From Hymenobacter sp. BRD67 (GTDB lineage Bacteria; Bacteroidota; Bacteroidia; Cytophagales; Hymenobacteraceae): DNA of 64,000 bases. The stretch lies in NCBI RefSeq assembly GCF_013256425.1, contig NZ_CP053904.1:3224001-3288000 (forward strand), given 5' to 3'. The position numbers were made by a program, and so were the translations under genes. Shown in pieces: positions 46,531-53,714 of the stretch (position 1 is its first letter; each line of letters starts with the position of its first letter). The notes below the pieces were generated by a model. It was given only the letters and a program-made list of their open reading frames with translations, was not told where the DNA came from and ran no database searches.

Positions 46531-47243
46531 ATGAAGCCACCCAAGTTCAAAGACCTGATTCTGTTTGAGAACGACGATTATATCGTCGTCAACAAGCCCC
46601 TTTTCTCTCTACCCTTGACGAGCGCATTGGTGTGGCGGCCAGTCTGCTTCGCCTCGCCCGCGAGTATGCTGCCGATGCCCAGGTAGGCCATCGCCTCGAC
46701 CGCGATACCAGCGGGGCGCTGGTGCTGGCCAAAAACCCGGAGGCCTATCGCCATATCTCGATGCAGTTTGAAAACCGCGAGGTAAGCAAGATTTACCATG
46801 CCGTAACCTGGGGCGCGCCGCCTTTGGAAAAGTTTGTGGTAGAGCGTAATATCGAAACCACCAAGAGCGGCAAGGCCCGCCTGGCCTTCAAGGGCAAGCC
46901 CGCTGAAACGCGGTTTACCACCCTCGAAACGTATGCCCGCCACGCCCTGGTGCAGTGCGAGCCCGTGACGGGCCGCATGCACCAGATTCGGCTGCACCTG
47001 GCGTATGTGCAGACGCCTATCGTGGGCGACCACCTCTACGGCGGCGAAGACTTTTTCCTTTCCACGCTCAAGAAGAAGTTTAATCTTAAAGAGGGCGAAA
47101 CGGAGCAGCCCTTTATCAAGCGCTTTGCGCTCCACGCCAAAGAACTCGGCTTTACCGGGCTGGATGGCGAGACCATCCGGATTGAGGCGCCCTATCCGAA
47201 GGATTTCCGGGTGCTGGTCGAAACCTTGCAGCAGTACCGCTAA
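46531..47243 (+). CDS. RluA-family pseudouridine synthase (one frameshift)
   Basis: About 237 residues. The N terminus reads LILFENDDYIVVNKP and, once a missing C at 46597-46600 is restored, continues as PFLSTLDERIG. The catalytic Asp is in VGHRLDRDTSGALVLAKN, and GRMHQIRLHLAYVQTPIVGD and ALHAKELGFTGLDGE follow, as in RluA/RluD enzymes that isomerise uridine in rRNA or tRNA. There is no S4 domain, so it is more like the short RluA branch. The exact target is unknown. Confidence 0.87.
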
Positions 47244-47266
47244 TTCAGGCTTTTACCTGACTGGCA

Positions 47267-47298
47267 TTTGGTAGTGTACCAAAAAAATGGTACCTTTG
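47267..47298 (+). promoter_or_regulatory. Promoter of the rplM operon
   Basis: TTTG at 47267-47270 and TACCTTTG at 47291-47298, with a 20-base spacer, match the Bacteroidota -33/-7 consensus well. Confidence 0.7.
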
Positions 47299-47373
47299 TG
47301 TCCGTTTTTCCCCAGCCCCGAACGGGTTGGGGTTTATTGTCAATTGTTTAGCCGGTAATTTTTTACCATCCCC

Positions 47374-47826
47374 ATGGACCACCTGAGCTTCAAGACGACC
47401 CACGTCAACAAGGCCAACGCCCAGAAAAACTGGGTTATCGTAGACGCCAGCGTGGCCCCGCTGGGCCGCGTGTGCAGCCAAATTGCCAACATCCTGCGTG
47501 GCAAGCACAAGCCTTCGTTCACCCCCAACTCCGACTGCGGCGATAACGTAATTGTTATCAACTCGGACAAGCTGCGCGTAACGGGCAAGAAACTGACTGA
47601 GAAAGTCTATATTTCGCACTCGGGCTACCCCGGCGGCCAGAAGCAGCGCACCCTGCGCGAGCAGATGAACCGCGATTCGCGCAAAGCCATCGAGCACGCC
47701 GTTAAAGGCATGCTGCAAGGCAACCGCCTCGGTGCCGAGCAATTCCGCAACCTCTACGTATACGCTGGCACCGAGCATCCGCACGAGGCGCAACAGCCGC
47801 AAGTATACGAGCTGAAGAATCTGTAA
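47374..47826 (+). CDS. rplM: 50S ribosomal protein L13
   Basis: 150 residues, normal length and intact. L13 hallmarks are WVIVDASVAPLGRVCSQIAN, ILRGKHKPSFTPNSDCGDNV, GYPGGQKQRTLREQM and YVYAGTEHPHEAQQPQ. It is an early assembly protein of the large subunit. First gene of rplM-rpsI-rpsB-tsf, in the conserved bacterial order, with a good promoter upstream. Confidence 0.97.
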   Translation: MDHLSFKTTHVNKANAQKNWVIVDASVAPLGRVCSQIANILRGKHKPSFTPNSDCGDNVIVINSDKLRVTGKKLTEKVYISHSGYPGGQKQRTLREQMNRDSRKAIEHAVKGMLQGNRLGAEQFRNLYVYAGTEHPHEAQQPQVYELKNL

Positions 47827-47833
47827 ATCTTTT

Positions 47834-47956
47834 TAAATGTGAGAAATGTGCCTGATGTGAAAATGTGAGAATGCGTTAGTTAGTCAATACACTAATTATC
47901 TATTCTTCACATCTGCCACATTTTCACATCTCCACATTCTTTTATTTCTCACATTA
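47834..47956. repeat. AT-rich imperfect inverted repeat between rplM and rpsI
   Basis: Left part carries AATGTGAGAAATG and GATGTGAAAATGTG; the right part carries their reverse complements (CACATTTTCACATC and ATTTCTCACATT). The copies are in shuffled order, so this is a set of short inverted words rather than a clean hairpin. It could fold in the rplM-rpsI mRNA. Confidence 0.55.
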
Positions 47957-47961
47957 ATTTA

Positions 47962-48348
47962 ATGGCAGCTACTAACACCTCTGGTAGAAGAAAAACCTCG
48001 GTGGCCCGCATCTACATGCAGGCCGGGCAAGGGAATATCACTATCAATAACCGGGACATGAAGTCCTACTTCGCCAACGAGCTGTTGGAGAACATAGTGA
48101 ACCAGCCGCTGGCTACCCTCGAGCAGGTGGGCCAGTACGACATCAAGGTGAACGTGAGCGGCGGCGGTATCGCCGGCCAGGCTGAGGCTATCCGCCTCGC
48201 CATCACGAAAGCCCTGGTAAGCGACAACGAGGAAGTTCGGCCGGCTTTGAAAAAAGAAGGCTTTATGACCCGCGACCCCCGCATGGTCGAGCGGAAGAAG
48301 TTCGGCAAGCGCAAAGCGCGCCGCTCGTTCCAGTTCTCTAAACGCTAA
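47962..48348 (+). CDS. rpsI: 30S ribosomal protein S9
   Basis: 128 residues, intact. The S9 pattern includes RRKTSVARIYMQAGQGNITI, GGGIAGQAEAIRLAITKALV and the basic tail VERKKFGKRKARRSFQFSKR, which reaches the decoding centre. Follows rplM, as in most bacteria. Confidence 0.97.
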   Translation: MAATNTSGRRKTSVARIYMQAGQGNITINNRDMKSYFANELLENIVNQPLATLEQVGQYDIKVNVSGGGIAGQAEAIRLAITKALVSDNEEVRPALKKEGFMTRDPRMVERKKFGKRKARRSFQFSKR

Positions 48349-48366
48349 TATTCGAAGCAGACTATC

Positions 48367-49140
48367 ATGGCTCAGTCCACCACCTATAAAGAGCTGCTTG
48401 ACGCGGGTGCCCACTTTGGCCACCTTACGCGCAAGTGGGACCCGAAAATGGCGCCGTACATCTTCATGGAGAAGAACGGCATCCATATTATCGACCTCAA
48501 CAAGACCCTGGCTTCGCTCGATTACGCCGCCAATGCTATTCGCAACATCGCGAAAAGCGGCCGTAAAATCATGTTCGTAGCCACCAAAAAGCAGGCCCAG
48601 GAGATTGTGCAGACGGAGGCTACCCGCCTCAAGATGCCTTTCGTGACGGACCGCTGGCTGGGCGGGATGCTGACGAACTTCGCCACCATCCGCAAGTCGC
48701 TGAAGAAAATGAGCACCATCGACAAGATGGTGAAAGAGAATACTGCCTACGCGGCCCTTGCCAAGCGCGAGAAGCTCATGATGACGCGTGAGCGCGAGAA
48801 GCTGGAGCGCGTAATGGGTGGTATCTCGGAGCTAAGCCGCCTGCCCGCTGCCCTTTTTGTGGTAGACGTGAAGCGCGAGCACATTGCCGTGAAAGAAGCC
48901 CAGAAATTGGGTATCCCGGTTTTTGCTATCTGCGATACCAACTCCAACCCCGACCTCGTTCAGTTCCCGATTCCGGCCAACGACGATGCATCGAAGTCAA
49001 TTCAATTGATTATCAATGTAATCGGCAAAGCTATCGAAGATGGCCTGTCGGAGCGCAAAGTTGACAAAGAAGATGCTGACCGCAAAGAAGCCGATGAGGC
49101 TGCCATTGCGGAGAAAACCGAAGCTGACAACGAAGCCTAA
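48367..49140 (+). CDS. rpsB: 30S ribosomal protein S2
   Basis: 257 residues, intact. Signatures: LLDAGAHFGHLTRKWDPKMA, IIDLNKTLASLDYAANAI, RWLGGMLTNFATIRKSLKKM and VDVKREHIAVKEAQKLGIPV. The C terminus is an acidic Lys/Glu/Ala-rich tail (EADEAAIAEKTEADNEA). It starts 18 bases after rpsI and precedes tsf. Confidence 0.97.
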   Translation: MAQSTTYKELLDAGAHFGHLTRKWDPKMAPYIFMEKNGIHIIDLNKTLASLDYAANAIRNIAKSGRKIMFVATKKQAQEIVQTEATRLKMPFVTDRWLGGMLTNFATIRKSLKKMSTIDKMVKENTAYAALAKREKLMMTREREKLERVMGGISELSRLPAALFVVDVKREHIAVKEAQKLGIPVFAICDTNSNPDLVQFPIPANDDASKSIQLIINVIGKAIEDGLSERKVDKEDADRKEADEAAIAEKTEADNEA

Positions 49141-49161
49141 GCCGCTTTTCTAAGCTTGACG

Positions 49162-49205
49162 AAAGAGGGAACGGTCGAGGCAAGTGCTTGGCAGTTCCCT
49201 TTTTC
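49162..49205 (+). terminator. Terminator-like hairpin between rpsB and tsf
   Basis: AAGAGGGAAC / GTTCCCTTTTTC with a loop of about 21 bases, 22 bases after the rpsB stop. It would separate tsf transcription at least partly from rpsB. Confidence 0.6.
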
Positions 49206-49208
49206 TAT

Positions 49209-49289
49209 GTAGCGCGGACTTTCAGTCCGCGAACAGCTGAATTAACCTCCCTACTTCACCACCATTCGCGGACTAAAAGTCCGCGCTAC
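49209..49289. repeat. REPIN-like inverted repeat, copy B, next to the tsf start
   Basis: Arms 49209-49233 and 49265-49289 (25 bases) are inverted copies with one mismatch around a 31-base spacer. Each arm is itself a hairpin: CGCGGACT, a 3-base loop, AGTCCGCG. It shares the GCGCGGACT core with copy A at 9941-10014. The right arm ends 4 bases before the tsf ATG and so covers its ribosome-binding region. Confidence 0.8.
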
Positions 49290-49293
49290 AACT

Positions 49294-50130
49294 ATGGCCG
49301 CTATCACCGCCGCAGACGTAAACAAGCTTCGCACCATGACCGGTGCGGGCATGATGGATTGCAAAAAAGCCCTGACCGAAGCCGACGGCGACTTTGAAGC
49401 CGCCCGCGACATCCTGCGTAAGCAGGGTCAGAAAATCGCCGACAAGCGCGCCGACAACGCCACTTCGGAAGGCTTGGTACTGGTAAACGTGAGCGCCGAC
49501 GGCACTACCGGCAAGCTGGTAGCCCTGGCTTGCGAAACCGAATCGGTAGCCAAAGTAGCCGATTTCCGTGCCCTGGTGCAGCAAATCCTGGACACGGCCG
49601 TGAAAACGAACGTGGGCACTAAGGAAGACCTGCTCGCTGCTAAAGAAGCCGATGGCCGCACCGTGCAGGAGCACATTACGGAGCTGACCGGCAAAATCGG
49701 CGAGAAGCTCGACCTCACCTATACTACCCTTACTGCCGAGAAAGTGGCTTCGTACATCCACTCGGATAACAAGAAGGGTGTACTTGTGGGCCTGAAAAAT
49801 GTAGGCAGCGCCGACGTGGCCGCCATCGGCCGCGACGTAGCCATGCAAATCGTAGCCATGAAGCCCGTGGCCGTTGACAAAGACGGTGTGGACTCGGCTA
49901 CGGTAGAGCGCGAAATCGAAATCGGCAAAGAGCAGGCGCGTGCTGAAGGCAAGCCCGAGGCTATGCTGGAGAAAATCGCCCAGGGCAAGCTCAACAAGTT
50001 CTACAAGGAGAACACCCTGCTGAATCAGGAATTTGTAAAAGACAACTCGCTGACCATCGCCCAGCTGCTTGATAAGCAGTCGAAAGGCATGACGGTATCG
50101 GACTTCAAGCGCGTAGCCATCGGCGCGTAG
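49294..50130 (+). CDS. tsf: Elongation factor Ts
   Basis: 278 residues, intact. The EF-Ts signatures are KLRTMTGAGMMDCKKALTEA near the N terminus and the VALACETESVAKVADFRALV region; the dimerisation domain and C-terminal QEFVKDNSLTIAQLL follow. It recycles EF-Tu by nucleotide exchange. Its start lies 4 bases after a palindromic repeat, which may influence translation. Confidence 0.96.
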   Translation: MAAITAADVNKLRTMTGAGMMDCKKALTEADGDFEAARDILRKQGQKIADKRADNATSEGLVLVNVSADGTTGKLVALACETESVAKVADFRALVQQILDTAVKTNVGTKEDLLAAKEADGRTVQEHITELTGKIGEKLDLTYTTLTAEKVASYIHSDNKKGVLVGLKNVGSADVAAIGRDVAMQIVAMKPVAVDKDGVDSATVEREIEIGKEQARAEGKPEAMLEKIAQGKLNKFYKENTLLNQEFVKDNSLTIAQLLDKQSKGMTVSDFKRVAIGA

Positions 50131-50153
50131 CTTTTAGCCTGATTTGTGTTAGC

Positions 50154-50194
50154 AAAAGAAAGCCCGCTGGCAATGCGCCAGCGGGCTTTCTTTT
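50154..50194. terminator. Terminator of tsf
   Basis: Stem AAAAGAAAGCCCGCTGGC / GCCAGCGGGCTTTCTTTT around an AATGC loop, 24 bases after the tsf stop. Confidence 0.88.
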
Positions 50195-50200
50195 GTACTT

Positions 50201-50485
50201 ATGGATGAGAAACGCAAAATTGCTTATCGGAAAATTTTATACAATTTTCTGATACAAATCAAGCAGATGGAAATACCTCATGATATTTCGGCCATTAATA
50301 TTGGTCGTTATGCAGCCCCGGTTGCCTATGCGCTCCACAATTTTGCGCTGGCCTCAGCGAACGACTTTGTCAATTTTGATGAAGTGGCCTTTTGGAGAAT
50401 GCTGGATGCCTGGGATGCTCGCTTTCCCGAATTAGGGTTTAGCGGATTCCGGAAGATGTTTGAGTGGGACTTAGCGCAGGATTGA
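50201..50485 (+). CDS. Hypothetical protein
   Basis: 94 residues with a basic helical N terminus (KIAYRKILYNFLIQIKQM) and a region rich in Asn, Phe and Asp (HNFALASANDFVNFDEVAFW). Its codons are clearly more AT-rich than those of the neighbours, which may indicate a younger acquisition. It begins 6 bases after the tsf terminator with no obvious promoter of its own and ends 5 bases before the convergent DUF3089 gene. No family recognised. Confidence 0.6.
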   Translation: MDEKRKIAYRKILYNFLIQIKQMEIPHDISAINIGRYAAPVAYALHNFALASANDFVNFDEVAFWRMLDAWDARFPELGFSGFRKMFEWDLAQD

Positions 50486-50490
50486 AAGGG

Positions 50491-51552
50491 CTAATGCTTC
50501 TGCCGTACCCACGCCCGCACCCTGGCCCGCGCGTTCTCCCGCACGTTGAGGTAGAAGAGATTATAATCGACAATATGGTAGGAGGCGGCTAAATCCTTCT
50601 CGCCGGGAATGTGCAGGTGGCGATAGCCAGGCGGGTGCGTGGGGTCGGCCCAGAGTAGGCCGTGGTGAATCTGAGCGCCGGTAACGTGCGGGTCGATGCG
50701 CTTGAAGGTGAGCGGCACACCGCCCCGGTTGATGCTGGCTGGAGCAGCGGCTGAGTCGAGCGTCCAGGTGAGCGGATTGGTGACGAGCAGGCCGCGATAG
50801 GGCGCAAACTCGGTGCCGCGCGAGGCAGTGTTCCAGGCAATGATGCCGCCGGTCTGGAGCGAGTCGCGCAGGGGCGGCAGGTGCTGGTACTCGTGTGGCT
50901 TAACTTTTCTTCCTACCAGGTAGGCGGCAATCAGCTGCTTACGCAGCTGAGGGTTATCATCAATCAGCTCGTGTAGCAGGCGCTGGGCGTGCATAGTGCC
51001 CTGGCTGTGACTGGCGATAATGAACGGACGGCCGTGATTATAGTGCTTGAGATAGTATTGAAAGGCCGCCTTCACGTCGGCATACGCCAGGTCGAGTGCG
51101 AGCGGGCTGGACGGGTTCTTTGTAGCAAAAAAGCTATATAAGGTGGCCTGCCGGTAGCGCGGCGCGTAGAGCCGACCAACATCGTAGAATAAGCTGGCCT
51201 GATTGCGCAGGCAGGTACGGTCAGTGAAGCGGCGCAGGCGATGCAGCCGCAGCGGGGCATTCCAGTAGCCCAGCCGCCAGAAATAGGTGGTCGGGTGCAC
51301 GTAGAAGACATCGGCTACCGTGTCGGCTGGCGTAAAGGCAGGACGCGGCAGGCCTGGCAAACGCTGCTGCGCGGCCGTGCGGTGGCAGGGCAGGGCGGCC
51401 CAGTGTGTGGTATCGGCATAGTTGGGCGCCGGCCCAGCGGCCTCGACCGAAAATTTATGAACAGGTCGCAGAATGTTCAGGCAGCTGCTTAGCACCCCGC
51501 AGGCACCAAGGCTGGCGACCGCCACTACCCGCCGACTACTAGCCTGATACAC
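50491..51552 (-). CDS. DUF3089 lipoprotein with alpha/beta-hydrolase fold
   Basis: 353 residues. The signal peptide ends in a lipobox (SLGACGVLSSC). The DUF3089 pattern is seen in VADVFYVHPTTYFWRLGYWN, LDLAYADVKAAFQYYLKHYN, and FIIASHSQGTMHAQRLLHEL, where SHSQG is the nucleophile elbow with its Ser. The C-terminal HIVDYNLFYLNVRENARARV matches family ends. Probably an envelope-anchored esterase or lipase-like enzyme; the substrate is unknown. Downstream of three small envelope genes on the same strand. Confidence 0.83.
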   Translation of the reverse strand: MYQASSRRVVAVASLGACGVLSSCLNILRPVHKFSVEAAGPAPNYADTTHWAALPCHRTAAQQRLPGLPRPAFTPADTVADVFYVHPTTYFWRLGYWNAPLRLHRLRRFTDRTCLRNQASLFYDVGRLYAPRYRQATLYSFFATKNPSSPLALDLAYADVKAAFQYYLKHYNHGRPFIIASHSQGTMHAQRLLHELIDDNPQLRKQLIAAYLVGRKVKPHEYQHLPPLRDSLQTGGIIAWNTASRGTEFAPYRGLLVTNPLTWTLDSAAAPASINRGGVPLTFKRIDPHVTGAQIHHGLLWADPTHPPGYRHLHIPGEKDLAASYHIVDYNLFYLNVRENARARVRAWVRQKH

Positions 51553-51554
51553 CG

Positions 51555-52274
51555 CTAAGGGTTTTTAGTAGCCGCTGAATCGATAGGCACGGGCTGGCTA
51601 GGTACAGCTGCTGCTTTAACCGGTGCTGTAACAGGCTTTGCCGAATCGGCCCGGAGCTGGCTGGTGGCCGGCGCGGCTACCGGGCGGGCGGCGGGTGCTA
51701 CCCGGATGGTTTCGGGCGCGGCGGCGGGCGGCAGAGTCAGCTGTTCGGCTTGAGGACCAACTTCGGGAGCTGTCACGGTAGAGTCGGCGGCCGTTTGGCT
51801 GGTGCTGGTTAGGTGCTCGTCGGGGTTGGAGGGGCGGTCGATAAACAAGTACAGCACGATGCCCAGCAGCACCAGCACCCCACCCACAATAAAGACCAGG
51901 TTGAGCGGATTGCGCCGCTCTTCGGCCGGCGGAAGCGGCCGCTCTTCAAACGAGAGCAGGCTGGGCGCGGCCGAAGCCAGCCAATCGGGCGCAGCTACCG
52001 GCGGCACCGCTGGTACGGCCTCTGTCGAAATGGCAGCGGGCAGGGGGGCGGGCGGCGCAACGGTCTCATACTCACGAATGGATGCTTCGGACACCGCTGG
52101 GGTGGGCGGCCCATCGGTACCGAGCGGCGTAGCCATTGGCAGCGCCGGTTCGATGCCGAAAATAATCTGCCGCTTCAGCGTTTCGAACTCCGCCGCGGTA
52201 ATGGTACCGGCATCGAGCATTTCCTTGAGCTGCCGCAGGGCGGCAAGAGACGAGTTGGCATCGGACGGGCTCAT
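51555..52274 (-). CDS. Membrane protein with N-terminal SHOCT domain
   Basis: 239 residues. Residues 8-40 match the SHOCT pattern (LRQLKEMLDAGTITAAEFET), a short oligomerisation helix pair usually found at protein ends. A Pro/Ala-rich linker leads to one membrane helix (LVFIVGGVLVLLGIVLYLFI, about residues 130-150), then a low-complexity Ala/Pro/Thr tail. The order suggests a cytoplasmic SHOCT domain with an external disordered tail. Separated by only 2 bases from the DUF3089 gene and by 24 from the next upstream gene, so one operon is likely. Confidence 0.65.
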   Translation of the reverse strand: MSPSDANSSLAALRQLKEMLDAGTITAAEFETLKRQIIFGIEPALPMATPLGTDGPPTPAVSEASIREYETVAPPAPLPAAISTEAVPAVPPVAAPDWLASAAPSLLSFEERPLPPAEERRNPLNLVFIVGGVLVLLGIVLYLFIDRPSNPDEHLTSTSQTAADSTVTAPEVGPQAEQLTLPPAAAPETIRVAPAARPVAAPATSQLRADSAKPVTAPVKAAAVPSQPVPIDSAATKNP

Positions 52275-52298
52275 AGCGAGTACAAAAATGCAGAAAAT

Positions 52299-53021
52299 TT
52301 ATTTGTGGTCGATAGCCGACAGCCGGGAGCGCCGACGCTCCAAAACCTGACTACTAGCTTCGCGCAGCTGGCCATTACTGATGAGCTGCACACTATCCTG
52401 GCGCAGCAGCAGGGCGTTGGACTTATTCTGGCGCAGCAGCTCGTCGATGCGCTTGAGATTGGCGGCGGTGTTGCTACGCGTCGATTCGATAGCGCGGTTC
52501 AGCTTGTCCTTTTCCTTGTCTACGGCCGCTACTTTCGCCTCGGCCGCTGCCACCTGCTGGCGGTAGGCATTGGTGCGGGCGGCGGGCGCGTATTTTTCGA
52601 GCATATCCTGCAGATGCGTAAACTCGACAGCAGTCAGGTCGGGCGAGAAAAATGTTTTTTCGCCAAAGCCCCCAAAAAGCGCCACTTCGGTAGTTGAGTC
52701 GGTAAGGGCCGTGAGGGCTGCGTACAAATCGACGGGCCGGCTCGAAATGGCCGTGCCGGCTACCTGCTTGGCCGCGATAGCCGTTTTCTTGCCCAGCAAA
52801 CCCGCCAGGCCGCTTTTAAATGAGATGCGGTACGCGTCTTTCATAAAATACTGAAAGAAATCGCGGGTTTCGTCTACCGAGCCATCTACTACTACATTGA
52901 TACTGGACTGCGAGCGGCCGGCGTAGGGCAGCTGGCCCTGCCGCACTTCGTAGAGCTGGGCCCAGGCCGGGGCAGTGCCCAGTAAGCAAGCCATTAGCAG
53001 CAGGAAGCGGAAATTATACAT
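52299..53021 (-). CDS. Exported coiled-coil hypothetical protein
   Basis: 240 residues. A signal peptide (FLLLMACLLGTAPAWAQ) precedes a globular segment with INVVVDGSVDETRDFFQYFM, followed by a coiled coil of about 80 residues (VAAAEAKVAAVDKEKDKLNR, LKRIDELLRQNKSNALLLRQ). No family recognised; the first half is mildly like periplasmic proteins that bind partners through an N-terminal beta-alpha domain. It lies in a run of four minus-strand envelope genes. Confidence 0.6.
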   Translation of the reverse strand: MYNFRFLLLMACLLGTAPAWAQLYEVRQGQLPYAGRSQSSINVVVDGSVDETRDFFQYFMKDAYRISFKSGLAGLLGKKTAIAAKQVAGTAISSRPVDLYAALTALTDSTTEVALFGGFGEKTFFSPDLTAVEFTHLQDMLEKYAPAARTNAYRQQVAAAEAKVAAVDKEKDKLNRAIESTRSNTAANLKRIDELLRQNKSNALLLRQDSVQLISNGQLREASSQVLERRRSRLSAIDHK

Positions 53022-53048
53022 AAATAAATTTTAATATTAAGAAAAGCC

Positions 53049-53308
53049 CTAGCGCTCGTCGTGGCGGGCAAAGGCGGCGCGCATATCCTGCTGCATGTGC
53101 TGAAACCGGGCTACGGCGGCGGCCAGAAACTCATCGTCGAGCAGCTGCCGGATTTCTACGTCGGGGGGGCAATGCCGGTGAGGTCGAGCTCGCTCACTTT
53201 GTAGGTTTGCTCCAGGGGGCCTTGCTCCAGCTTGAGCAGGTATTTGCCGTTCCAGGCCAGCAGCGTGATTTTAACCTGGGGAAACGGAATATCGGCAACG
53301 TGACGCAT
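53049..53308 (-). CDS. Small conserved Bacteroidota protein (one frameshift)
   Basis: About 86 residues once the seven-G run at 53163-53169 is restored to eight. It begins MRHVADIPFPQVKITLLAWN, continues KYLLKLEQGPLEQTYKVSEL, and in the second frame ends FLAAAVARFQHMQQDMRAAF. This compact pattern (WNGKYLLKLE, EQTYKVSELDLTG, LLDDEFL) looks like a small protein found widely in the phylum with no assigned function; that recollection was not checked. Confidence 0.65.
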
Positions 53309-53460
53309 GAGCTAAGAACAAGAGAATCGGCCGAAGATAGTACGACTACCCGGCCCGGCCGGTTAAACTCGACTTTAACGCGGCCGGTCAGCCCGGCGTA
53401 TAAAAGGCACGTCGGCCCCACGCGGCCAGGCTTTTCCATCACCTTTTACATTCTACGACC

Positions 53461-53637
53461 ATGCCCCAGGGAGATAAGTCGAAATACACCGACAAGCAAA
53501 AGCGCCAGGCCGAGCACATCGAGGAAGGCTACGAAAAAAGAGGCGTTGACGACAAGGAAGCCGAAGCCCGCGCCTGGGCCACGGTAAACAAGCACGACGG
53601 CGGCGGCAAAAAAGCCGGCGGCTCGGGCAGCAAATAG
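53461..53637 (+). CDS. Small hydrophilic protein with a Gly/Lys-rich end
   Basis: 58 residues. ATG at 53461, TAG at 53635. The sequence KYTDKQKRQAEHIEEGYEKR, then AEARAWATVNKHDGGGKKAG, matches short proteins often labelled plasmid-stabilisation-like, whose function is unproven. It is followed by a strong terminator. Promoter not identified. Confidence 0.7.
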   Translation: MPQGDKSKYTDKQKRQAEHIEEGYEKRGVDDKEAEARAWATVNKHDGGGKKAGGSGSK

Positions 53638-53658
53638 TCCGCTTTGATTTTTTACGCA

Positions 53659-53696
53659 AACCGTCTGGCCCACGCTACCTGAGCCAGACGGTTTTT
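53659..53696. terminator. Terminator between convergent genes
   Basis: Stem AACCGTCTGGC / GCCAGACGGTT with a TTTTTT tail, serving the small gene at 53461; the convergent FUSC gene ends at 53715. Confidence 0.82.
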
Positions 53697-53714
53697 TGTT
53701 GGCAGACAGACACT

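Noticed and set aside
47834..47956. CRISPR-like array of short repeats
   Set aside because: The words are short, of uneven spacing and mostly inverted, without unique spacers or cas genes.
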